From contig NZ_CP014991.1 in assembly GCF_001602095.1 (NCBI RefSeq), positions 992,001 through 1,056,000 of the forward strand: a stretch of 64,000 bases of DNA. Reading direction: 5' to 3'. Both the position numbers and the translations under genes were made by a program. The DNA comes from Helicobacter himalayensis. Lineage in GTDB: Bacteria > Campylobacterota > Campylobacteria > Campylobacterales > Helicobacteraceae. Position 1 is the stretch's first letter. Each line of letters starts with the position of its first letter. Below are positions 40,557-49,779 of the stretch, one piece after another. The notes beneath the pieces were generated by a model. The model was not told the DNA's origin, made no database searches, and was given only the letters and a program-made list of their open reading frames with translations.

Positions 40557-42314
40557 CTATTTCTCTCCAAAAACAGTCTTAAAAAACTCTGCAAATCTCT
40601 GATGAATCGCCCGACCCCTCTTTTCAATATCCTCTTTTAACCAATCTTTTTGAGTGTTATTTGCTAAATCTTGTGCTTCCATGAAATAGGAATTTTTATA
40701 TTTCTCTTTCTTTTTGTTAAAATATCCATTTCCCGCTTCTATATTTTCTTTCTTTTCAAGTAGCATTTTATTACCAATATGTTCTAAATATACTTTTGCG
40801 TCCTCTTCACTCCAACCATTATAGTTTGTATCCTGCCATTTTTTAGGAAAAATATGCTCAATTTCTGCTTTAGCTAAAGTGTAATTCTTCCCATTTTTGT
40901 TCCATTGTGTTACTTGTTTTTCGCTATATATTAGCGCATAAACTGCAAGAATATAGCGAACTTGCTTAGGGAGAGCTCTACTAGAAAAATCTAAAAAATT
41001 TTCTAGTATAGGCACTTTTAAGTTAGGCAGATTTATACCCGACTCAAAAATACACTCTATATTATTGTTGATAATATTTACATTGGCTTTCATAAAGCCC
41101 CAAAATACTCCAGAACTTCCACCCTTTCCATACATAAGCCCTAAAGTATTATAAGCTACAACTTGAGGCAAGACTACATCAAAAATATCGCTATTTTTTT
41201 CCTTATCAAATTTATAAAAACACACGCTTACAACCATTTGCCACAATTTATTTTGATAAATATTTAAAACTGCAAAATATTTTTGTGCTTTAGGACTTAA
41301 ATATTCATAAGGATTACACCAAAATTCACCCAATCTTTGAATAAATTCAAAAGTCTCATTTTGCTTTAATAAATCCTCATTAGCTGCAAAATTTACCTTT
41401 TTCTTTTTGGAATTTGCTTTATCTTTTTGTGTCCAAAACTCAAGCACGCTGGGTATAACCGTATCTACTTCCTTATGCTTTGCTCTAATGATATGTTCAT
41501 ATTGGGTAAATAAAAAGCTTATGTCTTCTTTGTTTAGATAGTTTGAATTTTGGATTTTACTTTCTAACTCTTTCCACTCCTTTGCAAATTTATTTTTCTC
41601 ACCCTCTTCTTTTTTCCTCTCAAAAATCAAGCCTTTAAAAATATCGGCTGGACTTAAAGAAACTCCTCTATTATTTAAGGTATTAAAAATTCTTAAAGCC
41701 TTATCGCGCCCATCGCATTCAATGGGCAAAATCACACATGAATCTAATAAACATAAACAAAAGTTTTTCCACTCTGCTGGCTTATTTTTAGCTAATTCAT
41801 CAATTTTATTTTGAAAGAAAATAAAATTTTTTTCATACAAAGAAAGCTTTTTAGACTCTTTATTAATGTCTAAAATATCTTCAAAAAGATTTTCTAAACT
41901 TTCATTATCCAAATCCGTAGCCACCTCACTTTTTAAATGTATTTTTTTAAAATCAATATTCCCTGTTAAAGCATCAATATCCCAAAGACAAGAAGCAAGA
42001 TTGCTTTTTAATTTATCAATGTTATTTTGCCCTCTTGCCTTTTGGTATAAGGCGCGTATCAAAAGATTTAAAGTCGTTGTGCGTTGTTGTCCATCAATGA
42101 TATTTTGTCTGCCATTATCTTTATACACTACAACAGAACCTAGAAAATATTCTTCATCTTCGTCTTTGTTTTCAAAAAAATTTAACACATCATCCCAAAG
42201 TTGTTCGCATTCATCTTCTGACCAAACATAATTCCTTTGATACATAGGAATTAAAAATTTATTTTTTGATAAATAATCAAAGATGCTTTTCCTCTTCGCT
42301 CGCATTTCTGCCAT
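40557..42314 (-). CDS. GmrSD-like type IV restriction protein (DUF262 + DUF1524)
   Basis: 585 residues. The N-terminal DUF262 nucleotide-hydrolysing domain shows YQRNYVWSEDE and IDGQQRTTTLNLL; the C-terminal DUF1524 has an HNH-type site: AEIEHIFPKKW and later GNKMLLEKKENI. GmrSD proteins cut DNA with modified (glucosylated hydroxymethyl) cytosine, as in some phages. Single-chain fusion, full length. A modification-dependent nuclease next to so many methyltransferases must ignore their marks; specificity cannot be read here. Confidence 0.82.
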   Translation of the reverse strand: MAEMRAKRKSIFDYLSKNKFLIPMYQRNYVWSEDECEQLWDDVLNFFENKDEDEEYFLGSVVVYKDNGRQNIIDGQQRTTTLNLLIRALYQKARGQNNIDKLKSNLASCLWDIDALTGNIDFKKIHLKSEVATDLDNESLENLFEDILDINKESKKLSLYEKNFIFFQNKIDELAKNKPAEWKNFCLCLLDSCVILPIECDGRDKALRIFNTLNNRGVSLSPADIFKGLIFERKKEEGEKNKFAKEWKELESKIQNSNYLNKEDISFLFTQYEHIIRAKHKEVDTVIPSVLEFWTQKDKANSKKKKVNFAANEDLLKQNETFEFIQRLGEFWCNPYEYLSPKAQKYFAVLNIYQNKLWQMVVSVCFYKFDKEKNSDIFDVVLPQVVAYNTLGLMYGKGGSSGVFWGFMKANVNIINNNIECIFESGINLPNLKVPILENFLDFSSRALPKQVRYILAVYALIYSEKQVTQWNKNGKNYTLAKAEIEHIFPKKWQDTNYNGWSEEDAKVYLEHIGNKMLLEKKENIEAGNGYFNKKKEKYKNSYFMEAQDLANNTQKDWLKEDIEKRGRAIHQRFAEFFKTVFGEK

Positions 42315-42413
42315 TTTTACTCCCTTTTTTCACAATTTTTGAGAATATTATCATCATTATCTAAAAATATGCTTTCCTCTCCACTCTAATCTGTTTGTGC
42401 TTATCGTATTGAA

Positions 42414-43013
42414 TTATTTTTTCCACACAATATGCCCATTGATATTGTGTTTCTCATACACTTTTAACACATCTTCTAAAAAATCCACCAACTCTTTTTC
42501 GTTTGTATTTTTTGCAGATTCCAACATTCTTAAAAACATTTTTTTGCCTGTTTCTGTTTGTTTTAGGTTTTTCTTTAAGAAATTATGCTTACTGCAAAGC
42601 GTTTGTCCATTTTCTAAACTCGCCTTACCTCCTAAATCTTTAGGTTTAATATGGTCTATGTGAAGCTCTACGCCTTCTTTTTTACCCATTCCACAAATCA
42701 CACATTGATAATTATCCCGCTTTAAAATTTGCTTTTTTAAACTTGGGCTAAAATCCTCTAAATCCTCTCTTAAATGCACAAAATTAGGTTCATAGCGATA
42801 AATGCCTTTTGCGATTTTTTGTAAATAACCCCTTTGGTGCAAACTTCTAATCCCTCTATCAGGGTCTCTAAAAACTTTGCCTGTGCGCCTCTGCCATTCC
42901 TTAACTACCCAATCTACAACTTCAGGATGAGCAATATCTCTTTTAGCATTTGCTTTGAAAAATTCCATTATCAAATCAAGCTGGCTTCCTTTTTTGATAT
43001 TTTCACGCATCAA
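42414..43013 (-). CDS. HNH restriction endonuclease, partner of the next methyltransferase
   Basis: 199 residues. Winged-helix-like N-terminus (HPEVVDWVVKEWQRRTGKVF) and a C-terminal HNH fold: CVICGMGKKEGVELHIDHI with zinc-type cysteines, then KPKDLGG and NGQTLCSKHN. It overlaps the methyltransferase upstream by 11 bases, the usual layout of a type II pair. Specificity unknown. Confidence 0.8.
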   Translation of the reverse strand: MMRENIKKGSQLDLIMEFFKANAKRDIAHPEVVDWVVKEWQRRTGKVFRDPDRGIRSLHQRGYLQKIAKGIYRYEPNFVHLREDLEDFSPSLKKQILKRDNYQCVICGMGKKEGVELHIDHIKPKDLGGKASLENGQTLCSKHNFLKKNLKQTETGKKMFLRMLESAKNTNEKELVDFLEDVLKVYEKHNINGHIVWKK

Positions 43014-43827
43014 ACAATCCTTTCTCTTTTTTGATTGTCTCTAAAAAGCGATTTTTTGAGAGTTCGCAATACTCTTTATCCAGCTCTATGCCTATAAACT
43101 TGCGTTTATTCAAATATGCTTCTATCATTGTTGTTCCACTCCCGCTAAAAGGGTCGCAAACTACATCTCCTACAAAGGAAAAAAGTTTGATACATCGCTT
43201 AGGTAACTCTCTAGGAAAGGGTGCGGGGTGTCCTATGCGCTTTTTAGATTCTCCATTAAAACTCCATAAGCCATTAGTCCAAGCCATAAACTCCTCTTTA
43301 CTTATATCGCTTTGTCCTTTGTGTTTTTTCTTCCACTCGCCTTTATAAAGCACGAGGATTAACTCAACAGGTGCGATAACATAAGGAGCAGAAGCACTAA
43401 GCCAACTCCCCCACGCAGTGCGCCTTGAGATATTACCCTCATTCCAAATTATTGTGCTGTGATATTTCCAGCCTACTTTTTTAGCAAGAGTTGTGATGTC
43501 TGCTCCCACGCTTTGCTGCCCACCTTTGTTTTTATCAAGCGGGATATTAAGACAGAATCTTGCGCCATCTTTTGCCCAAAAATAACAATTTCTAAGCCAT
43601 TTTTGCGTGAATGCAAGATAGTGTTTATAATCATTGGAATCCGCACTAGAGTTATACTCTATGCCTACATTATAGGGTGGTGAAGTGATAATTAAATCAA
43701 GACTTTGAGGGCTTAGCAACTTTTTATGCAACACAGAATCAAACAATAATGTAGTATTTTCATAGCTAAAAAAACCATTACCTATTTGCACTATATGCTT
43801 AATACGATTTATCTTATCTCTATCCAT
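43003..43827 (-). CDS. DNA methyltransferase, beta-type (TSPPYN)
   Basis: 274 residues. Catalytic motif ITSPPYNVGIEY comes first, and the SAM motif CDPFSGSGTTMIEAYLN last, so motif order is that of beta-class enzymes (N4-cytosine or N6-adenine). Overlaps the endonuclease before it by 8 bases and the HNH gene after it by 11, so four genes (M-R-M-R, 45683-42414) form one compact unit. Confidence 0.85.
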   Translation of the reverse strand: MDRDKINRIKHIVQIGNGFFSYENTTLLFDSVLHKKLLSPQSLDLIITSPPYNVGIEYNSSADSNDYKHYLAFTQKWLRNCYFWAKDGARFCLNIPLDKNKGGQQSVGADITTLAKKVGWKYHSTIIWNEGNISRRTAWGSWLSASAPYVIAPVELILVLYKGEWKKKHKGQSDISKEEFMAWTNGLWSFNGESKKRIGHPAPFPRELPKRCIKLFSFVGDVVCDPFSGSGTTMIEAYLNKRKFIGIELDKEYCELSKNRFLETIKKEKGLFDA

Positions 43828-44587
43828 TTTGAATAAGCCCTAAAATTTCTAATACATCATAATTGTGATTCTTACTTAAGATTCCAAAAATCTTAAAAGT
43901 TTCTAGCAAAAAGTTCTTATCTTTAGAATCTAAAATAAGAGTAGCGCATTCTTTAGATTCTGCTATTCTGCCTAAAAGTAATGGCATATTTTCTTTTGCC
44001 TCTAGCTCTGTAATTGGGAAGCATACATAAAGCATAGGTTGCACACCTATTGCCCTTTGTTTTTCTTTGATTATAATTTCAAGCAAAATATCAAAATTAC
44101 CAAATTTATGCATTAAAAGCGGGTATTTTACTTCGCAATAGTAAAAATTCATATCTAAAATATTTTTACTTGCAGGGTGGCTTCGTAAAATCGATAAATC
44201 AGAGCGAGAATCTAAAAATTCATCACTCTTAACATTGCTTAAAAACTCATATAAATTGCTAATTTCTTGTTGCGTGATTATCTTCCATTGGTAAAAATAA
44301 TATAAATACTCACTTAACTCATAAAGTGCCTTATTTTTGCCATTTGCCCCTATAAAATGTGTCTCTTGTAAGGTGCTTAAAGCAAGTTTTTCTTTATCGT
44401 TTTTATCCACATCATAGCCGATTTGCCATTCAATATAATGCTTTTGAGAGAATGGAATTTGCCTTGTTGGAGTTGGGATTCCATATTCATAAAAGCTATT
44501 TCTCATCTTTACTCTAATCTTGCCACTTTGCGTTGTGAGTGGGAGTTCTATAAAAATTTTATTATTTTCTAATCTTTCAATCCTCAT
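43820..44587 (-). CDS. Probable type II restriction endonuclease
   Basis: 255 residues, family not recognised. A possible PD-(D/E)XK core is LDMNFYYCEVKYP (Asp, then E-V-K). Position supports the call: it overlaps the upstream N6-adenine methyltransferase by 11 bases and nothing else there could be its partner. AT-rich. Confidence 0.6.
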   Translation of the reverse strand: MRIERLENNKIFIELPLTTQSGKIRVKMRNSFYEYGIPTPTRQIPFSQKHYIEWQIGYDVDKNDKEKLALSTLQETHFIGANGKNKALYELSEYLYYFYQWKIITQQEISNLYEFLSNVKSDEFLDSRSDLSILRSHPASKNILDMNFYYCEVKYPLLMHKFGNFDILLEIIIKEKQRAIGVQPMLYVCFPITELEAKENMPLLLGRIAESKECATLILDSKDKNFLLETFKIFGILSKNHNYDVLEILGLIQNG

Positions 44588-45683
44588 AATGCTTTCCTAA
44601 TAATTTTCTAAAATACTCTGTAATTTCTGGGCTTATAGTCTTACTCTCACTTGCTTTGATAAACGCAGATTCTAAGGCTTTAAATTCCTTAAAATCTATC
44701 AAAATATCACAATTCCCCAAATAATAAGGAGTATGGGCAATCATCATTTTAAACACATCAATGTAACAATATAAACTATATTTTTCTTTGCTCACATAAA
44801 TTGTATTGCTATTTTCTTTTGTTATGAAAGTTTTTGAGCGACGCAGGGCGTTAATATCACGCAAAGTGTAAAACATCGCTACTTTTACTTGAGAATCTAC
44901 ACGTTTTTTATTAGGATATTTATCAATATATTTTGCTATAAAATCAAAATCATTAAGCTTAAAAGAATTGCCCTCTAAGGTATGAAAAGTAAAATTTAAA
45001 ATAAAATCATAATCCATTCCCTGATTGTCTCTTTCATACAAAGCAATGATAATAGGAAAATATCCCATAGATTTAGGACAGAAAATAGCAGAGCTAATAA
45101 TCATAGAATCTATCAAGCGATAGTGTTTGCTAAAATCTTTCAATGCCTTAAAATTGCTTTCTTTAATGAGATAGGAAAGTGGGTGAAGCACACAAATATA
45201 ATCCGCCCTTAATGCATCAAAAGAACGCAAAAAGCTAATGCCAATATCACGTGCTTGAAGATGAGAATCCACAGGGGCAGAATTACTATTTTTAAGGTGA
45301 TTTTGCACGATAGAAGTTTTATCATTATAAGGAGGATTGCCTATGATTATGAGCTTGTTAGATTCTGTAATCCTAAATTTGTCTCTTTGGACATCAGCGA
45401 GTGCGTTAGTATGGATAAATAGAGGTTTGGGCGTAAAGTTCTTAAAATTCTCCTTTGCTTGTTTTAAAGCTTTTTCATCAATATCTGTGCCGATATTTTG
45501 CTTAAATCCTTCTAATTGCAAAAAGCTTCCATATCCGCAAGAACTATCAAGCAAAACATAATCTTGTGGATTGTTAATAGAATCTAAAAGCATTTGATAA
45601 GCAATGCCCACGATAGAATCAGGCGTGTAAAAACTGCCTTGATTAATTGTTTGGATTTTGTTTAAATGTGTTTGGATTGTCAT
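44577..45683 (-). CDS. N6-adenine DNA methyltransferase (gamma-type, NPPYN)
   Basis: 368 residues. GSFYTPDSIVGIAYQML (motif X), LLDSSCGYGSFLQ (SAM motif I), LIIIGNPPYNDKTS (motif IV). Starts 15 bases after guaA-tail copy E. The first ~60 bases have a diverged second copy at 49621-49681, where the remainder of the gene is missing. Confidence 0.85.
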   Translation of the reverse strand: MTIQTHLNKIQTINQGSFYTPDSIVGIAYQMLLDSINNPQDYVLLDSSCGYGSFLQLEGFKQNIGTDIDEKALKQAKENFKNFTPKPLFIHTNALADVQRDKFRITESNKLIIIGNPPYNDKTSIVQNHLKNSNSAPVDSHLQARDIGISFLRSFDALRADYICVLHPLSYLIKESNFKALKDFSKHYRLIDSMIISSAIFCPKSMGYFPIIIALYERDNQGMDYDFILNFTFHTLEGNSFKLNDFDFIAKYIDKYPNKKRVDSQVKVAMFYTLRDINALRRSKTFITKENSNTIYVSKEKYSLYCYIDVFKMMIAHTPYYLGNCDILIDFKEFKALESAFIKASESKTISPEITEYFRKLLGKHYED

Positions 45684-45698
45684 TTATTATTTTCTCTC

Positions 45699-45765
45699 CT
45701 ATTCCCACTCTAATTTACCGGGGTTTGCTTGTGCCTGCACCACGCGGTTAATACTAATTGTGTTG
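45699..45765 (-). repeat. guaA 3'-end copy E (decayed)
   Basis: Encodes INRVV-...-PG-..-EWE. CACCACGCGGTTAAT and the CCCACTC end are still shared with guaA; most third bases have changed. Shares CCCACTCTAATTTA with copy D, which sets D and E apart from A-C. Confidence 0.7.
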
Positions 45766-46628
45766 TTTGAATAGTTAAAATAAAAATATTTCATATTGTT
45801 TTCTATTTCAAAATTAGCGATTAAAAGTTCCTTGCCAATATTTGCTTTTTCCTGCTTGTAATTATTCATTCCATATTGCAAAGTCCATTCTTTCACGCAA
45901 AAACCCTTATAAAGCTCTCGTATAAAATTACTATCATCATAAGTTAGCAAAAAATTATGCTTTGTATTTTTAAGATTATCACAAAGTTTTTGATGATTAA
46001 AACTCGTATGCAAATCGCCTTTTTTACCATAGAGTCTTGATTTTGTAGCAGAATAATAGGGTGGATCTAAGAACATAAAGACATCTTTGCCCTCTTTTTG
46101 CAAGAGATTCTCATAGCTCTCATTGCTAAAAATAAAGTTTTGCAAGATTATATCCATATTTTTAAGCCTATCAATGGAGCTTTGTGTAAAGCGAAATTCA
46201 AAAGCTTTTTGCGAATATCCTCCACAATCAACCACTCCACTAAAAGTAATGCGATTAAGCACGAAAAAATCCACAGCCCTTTGAAAATCATCTAAATTTT
46301 CATTCCTGCGACTTAAGATATTCTCATAAAGTTCTCTGCCATTTTTATAATATTTTTTAATGTTTTGAATTGCATTAATCAAAGCTTGATTTTGTGTTTT
46401 TAGGATGCTCCAAAAACAATACACATCTTTATTTAAATCATTTGCGAAAAATTGAATTTGTTTTTGATGTAAAAGATTTTGAGCAAGATAAATCCCCACA
46501 CTTCCACCGCCAAAAAATGGCTCTCTATACTCACTAAAGCTTTGCGGAAAATAATCTTTTAAAATCTTAATCGCTCTACTTTTACCACCCGGATAACGAA
46601 GTGGTGATTTATAGAATCTAATATTCAT
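45699..46628 (-). CDS. D12-class N6-adenine methyltransferase with guaA-derived C-terminal tail
   Basis: 309 residues. PLRYPGGKSRAI, REPFFGGGSVGIYLA and FLDPPYYSATKSR are the Dam/D12 motifs. The enzyme should end soon after KELLIANFEI; instead it runs on about 35 residues into INRVVQAQANPGKLEWE, a decayed copy of the GuaA C-terminus (INRVV...PPGTIEWE in guaA). Overlaps the frameshifted endonuclease by 11 bases. Confidence 0.85.
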   Translation of the reverse strand: MNIRFYKSPLRYPGGKSRAIKILKDYFPQSFSEYREPFFGGGSVGIYLAQNLLHQKQIQFFANDLNKDVYCFWSILKTQNQALINAIQNIKKYYKNGRELYENILSRRNENLDDFQRAVDFFVLNRITFSGVVDCGGYSQKAFEFRFTQSSIDRLKNMDIILQNFIFSNESYENLLQKEGKDVFMFLDPPYYSATKSRLYGKKGDLHTSFNHQKLCDNLKNTKHNFLLTYDDSNFIRELYKGFCVKEWTLQYGMNNYKQEKANIGKELLIANFEIENNMKYFYFNYSNNTISINRVVQAQANPGKLEWE

Positions 46629-47704
46629 TGTTTATCCAAATTTCAAAATGATTTTGTTTGGATTCTATATTTAAGGCTTTTAAGGTAGCAATTTGAGAAC
46701 CAGAAAAAGCATTGTTTTTAATAAAAGAATCCAAATTTTTGCTTGGCAAAATAATACTATCTTGCAAAATGTTTGAGGTTAATCTCAAGACAATTTTAAA
46801 ACTATCATATCTTTCAATTTTTGAGAGATTATTATAAAGCATAAGCTTTAAAAGTCCATCTTTTATATCATCATTACTCGGCAATAATGCGTTTTTACTA
46901 TGTTTGCTCTCGCATAAATACAATGTATCATTTTTGAAAAACACATCATCAATTGTAAAAAAATATTCTCCTCCCAAATAATTATTTATAGTAATTTTTG
47001 CTTTCTTCCCTATGCCTATATTTTCTTTGGGTTGTAAAGTTAAAGCCTCTCTATTTTGAGCTTGTTTTGCCTTACCCCTTGAAAACTCCATAAAAGATTC
47101 TCTATTTTTAGAAATTTTGCATATAAAATTATCTATATTTTGCACATTATGAAGTTTTATTTTTAATGTATGAGAAATATCAATATAAGCATTTTTTGCC
47201 ATTTTTGCTAATTTGGCAAGATTTTCACTGCTTAGCTGATTAAGATTCCAATGTAATGCTGATTGATAATACTTAATAAGTTGCTTGAGTTGATCTAAAA
47301 TATATGCATTATTAAATGCTTGTTTAGTGATTTTACCAGCTTTTTTTTGGGTGAATTTCTGCTTTATCATAAAATCCCAAAATCACATAGATATTTAAAA
47401 GACTCATCAAAGAAATGCTATCCCATTGCAAGTAATCCATATCACCATTAATGCCCTCATCTTTAATAATTGGAATAATGCTAACAATCTTATTTGCATA
47501 GCTATCAAAAGTATCGTACATCCTTGCATAAGGATAAGAGCGGGTGCGCTTAGGGCTAACCCATTTGCTTAAAGCTAAAGTTTTATTTTGAAAATGAATC
47601 AAACACTTGCTGTGCAAAGAATTAATATTTGTAAAAGTGAAGCTTTCCAAATTTTCTTGCCATATTTTTGTATAAGAAAAATTTTTAATTTGTGCTTGTA
47701 ACAT
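46618..47704 (-). pseudogene. Type II restriction endonuclease split by one frameshift at an A8 run
   Basis: First part (47704-47333) has WVSPKRTRSYPYARMYDTFD and IIPIIKDEGINGDMDYLQWD; second part (47370-46618) continues with AGKITKQAFNNAYILDQLKQL, SALHWNLNQL and a nuclease-like core TIDDVFFKNDTLYLCESKHS (Asp, then E-S-K). The join is an A8 run in coding sense; A7 gives PKKAGKITKQ and one ORF of about 360 residues. Either a recent mutation or a slippery switch. Partner of the D12 methyltransferase. Confidence 0.75.
47341..47348. repeat. T8 run (A8 in coding sense) at the endonuclease frameshift
   Basis: Eight T at exactly the point where the two endonuclease frames meet. Confidence 0.8.
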
Positions 47705-47751
47705 AAAACTTCCTTAGGATTCCAATTTAGCCCACAGCTTTGCAATAATTC

Positions 47752-47838
47752 TCTTTATCCACAATGCCGCTCTTTTTCCGCGAATTTTACACTATAAGCA
47801 TTAAATGTGTGATTTTAACAACAAAATCTAGGTGTAAA
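47752..47838. repeat. Direct repeat flanking the Dam-like module, left copy
   Basis: ATTTTACACTATAAGCATTA, TGTGTGATTTTAA-AACAAAATCT and GGTGTAAAA recur at 49547-49629 with few changes. The spacer 47705-47917 contains only this repeat. Confidence 0.8.
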
Positions 47839-47917
47839 AATATCAAATCCATGTAGAATCAGAGATTTACGCAAGGATTCTCGGCTATTATCTTGCAAGA
47901 TTTGATTTGTTAAAATC

Positions 47918-48691
47918 TTACTTTGTGTGCGTAATCCTATACTTTGCACTTGCTTTAAGGCAAATGCTGTTGTAATTATTTATATCCTTAAACTCAAATT
48001 CCCAAATCAAAAATTCACCACCACGCTTTTCAAAAATAACGTTGTTACTTGTTTTTGAGTATGAATACTCCATTGTCTTAGCGGATAATAAAGTTGTCGT
48101 ATGATGATATTTTTTGTTTGAGTATTTTTTTGCCTCTATTAAAACAACTTTATCTCTCCCCTCAAATCCGCTATCTACCTCTGTTTGCACAGAAACTACT
48201 TTGATATTTTTGTAATATTGTGTATCAAAAGAAAATTCCGGCGTGTATTTCCGACCTCGTATGCTTAAAACCAAGCTTTCATCATTTAAAAATGTCCTTA
48301 TAAGAGACGAAGCATAAGCAAAATCTAAATGTTGCATTTGAGAGTTTCCAACTTTTGCACTTTTTAGCTCAAAATCTAATTTGCTTATATAGGTTTCGCA
48401 TTGTGTTTGAATGTCTGGAATATCAACATAACCCTCGCCTTTGCAGATAATATATTCCCCATTTTTGATAGGCAAAATAAAAAGTTCGTTATCAATAAAA
48501 ATCTGTGGTCTATCCTCTCTACTATCTTGCTTGCATAAAATACGCACTTCTTTTTGCGAGACTTTGTGAAAGTCTTTTACGCATTTCTTAATTTGTCCTG
48601 CCTTTAATAAAAAGGGTTCTTTATTAAAATCGTGTTGATACATTTTTAAATCATCATAGATTTTTTGCCAGCTTTCATTATTTTTACTCAT
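47918..48691 (-). CDS. Type II restriction endonuclease (PD-(D/E)XK type), partner of Dam-like enzyme
   Basis: 257 residues. EVDSGFEGRDKVVLIEAKKY gives a good nuclease core (Asp, then E-A-K). The start overlaps the end of the Dam-like gene by 8 bases. GATC-type specificity is possible from the partner but not proven. Confidence 0.72.
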   Translation of the reverse strand: MSKNNESWQKIYDDLKMYQHDFNKEPFLLKAGQIKKCVKDFHKVSQKEVRILCKQDSREDRPQIFIDNELFILPIKNGEYIICKGEGYVDIPDIQTQCETYISKLDFELKSAKVGNSQMQHLDFAYASSLIRTFLNDESLVLSIRGRKYTPEFSFDTQYYKNIKVVSVQTEVDSGFEGRDKVVLIEAKKYSNKKYHHTTTLLSAKTMEYSYSKTSNNVIFEKRGGEFLIWEFEFKDINNYNSICLKASAKYRITHTK

Positions 48692-49541
48692 AATTTCCCC
48701 TAATCAAAAGTTCAGTAATTTCCCCTCTCTTATCGCCCTTACAATTAATCACTCTTTTTGCTTGAATTTCTATAATTTCAAAATCCTTATAAAGTTCTCT
48801 TATAAATTCTGCATTAGAATTGCTTTGTAAAACTTTTATGCCTTTAGAATCTAGCTCCCTAAAAACATTATAAAGCCTGAATTGTTCTTCTTTTAAAAAA
48901 TTATCCGTATAGCTTACAAAGCTAGAGGTTTGGCTAAGTGGATAATAAGGCGGGTCAAAATATACAAAATCTCCCTTTTTAGCGTTTTTGATAGCCATTT
49001 CAAAATCAATATGCATAATGCTCACATTTTTTAAGGCATTATGCGCATTCATAATCAAATCTTTATCATAAATCTTAGGATTTTTATAACTTCCCATAGG
49101 TGTGTTAAACTCGCCCTTAGCGTTGTAGCGACATAATCCGTTAAAACAAGTTTTATTAAGATAAATAAACCTTGCAGCGCGAAAAAAGGGATTGAAATTG
49201 GCAAAGTTTTTTTGTCTATCAAGATTGCGAATGTGATAAAAAGTTTCTTTATTATGCGTATTTTGTAAAATTTCTAGCTCTACTAAAAGTTTTTCAGGAT
49301 TATCTTGGATTGCTTGATAGGCGTTGATAAGCTCTTTATTTTTGTCATTCAAATAAATTTTAGATGCGCATAATCCTTGATTATGCAAAGCAAAAAACAA
49401 AGCCCCGCCACCCACAAATGGTTCAAAATAGCACTTGAAATGCTTTGGGATAAAAGGCATTATCGTATCTATCAACGCCCTTTTTCCACCCGCCCATTTT
49501 ACAAAAGGCTTAGATTCTGCATTTTCAAATGAGTGTTGCAA
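48684..49541 (-). CDS. Dam-like N6-adenine methyltransferase (D12 class)
   Basis: 285 residues. PFVKWAGGKRALID, YFEPFVGGGALFFAL, NKTCFNGLCRYNAKGEFNTP and FVYFDPPYYPLSQTSSF match the Dam/DpnM/EcoRV alpha group. Start is a TTG at 49541 directly after the right direct repeat; no ATG is better. Gene order M then R, opposite to the modules on either side. Confidence 0.85.
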   Translation of the reverse strand: MQHSFENAESKPFVKWAGGKRALIDTIMPFIPKHFKCYFEPFVGGGALFFALHNQGLCASKIYLNDKNKELINAYQAIQDNPEKLLVELEILQNTHNKETFYHIRNLDRQKNFANFNPFFRAARFIYLNKTCFNGLCRYNAKGEFNTPMGSYKNPKIYDKDLIMNAHNALKNVSIMHIDFEMAIKNAKKGDFVYFDPPYYPLSQTSSFVSYTDNFLKEEQFRLYNVFRELDSKGIKVLQSNSNAEFIRELYKDFEIIEIQAKRVINCKGDKRGEITELLIRGNYE

Positions 49542-49546
49542 TATTT

Positions 49547-49629
49547 TATCCTTATGTGACTCTTTTCTGTAAATTTTACACTATAAGCATTAAAAATGTG
49601 TGATTTTAATAACAAAATCTGTGGTGTAA
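49547..49629. repeat. Direct repeat flanking the Dam-like module, right copy
   Basis: Right partner of 47752-47838. On the minus strand it continues the reading of the methyltransferase-start relic next to it (GSFTPQILLL...), so it is itself decayed coding sequence. Confidence 0.8.
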
Positions 49630-49681
49630 AACTTCCTTGATTAATCGTTTGGATTCTATCTAAATGCATTTGGATTGCCAT
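49621..49681 (-). pseudogene. 5' relic of a second copy of the 368-residue methyltransferase
   Basis: From ATG 49681: MAIQMHLDRIQTINQGSF, against MTIQTHLNKIQTINQGSF at 45683. The match then fades. It starts 8 bases after the stop of guaA-tail copy D, as the intact gene does after copy E. Confidence 0.82.
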
Positions 49682-49689
49682 TTCTCTCC

Positions 49690-49769
49690 CTACTCCCACT
49701 CTAATTTAGCCGGTGGTTTGCTTGGCTTGTCTGCATCACGCGGTTAATGCCTTGTGTTTTATTGATGAT
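49690..49769 (-). repeat. guaA 3'-end copy D (relic)
   Basis: In one frame it still reads IINKTQGINRVM, against [13 protein letters not shown] in GuaA, and ends in the shared GAGTGGGAGTAG. It is no longer fused to a gene; it begins 10 bases after the stop of the 316-residue methyltransferase. Confidence 0.75.
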
Positions 49770-49779
49770 ACACTTCTTA

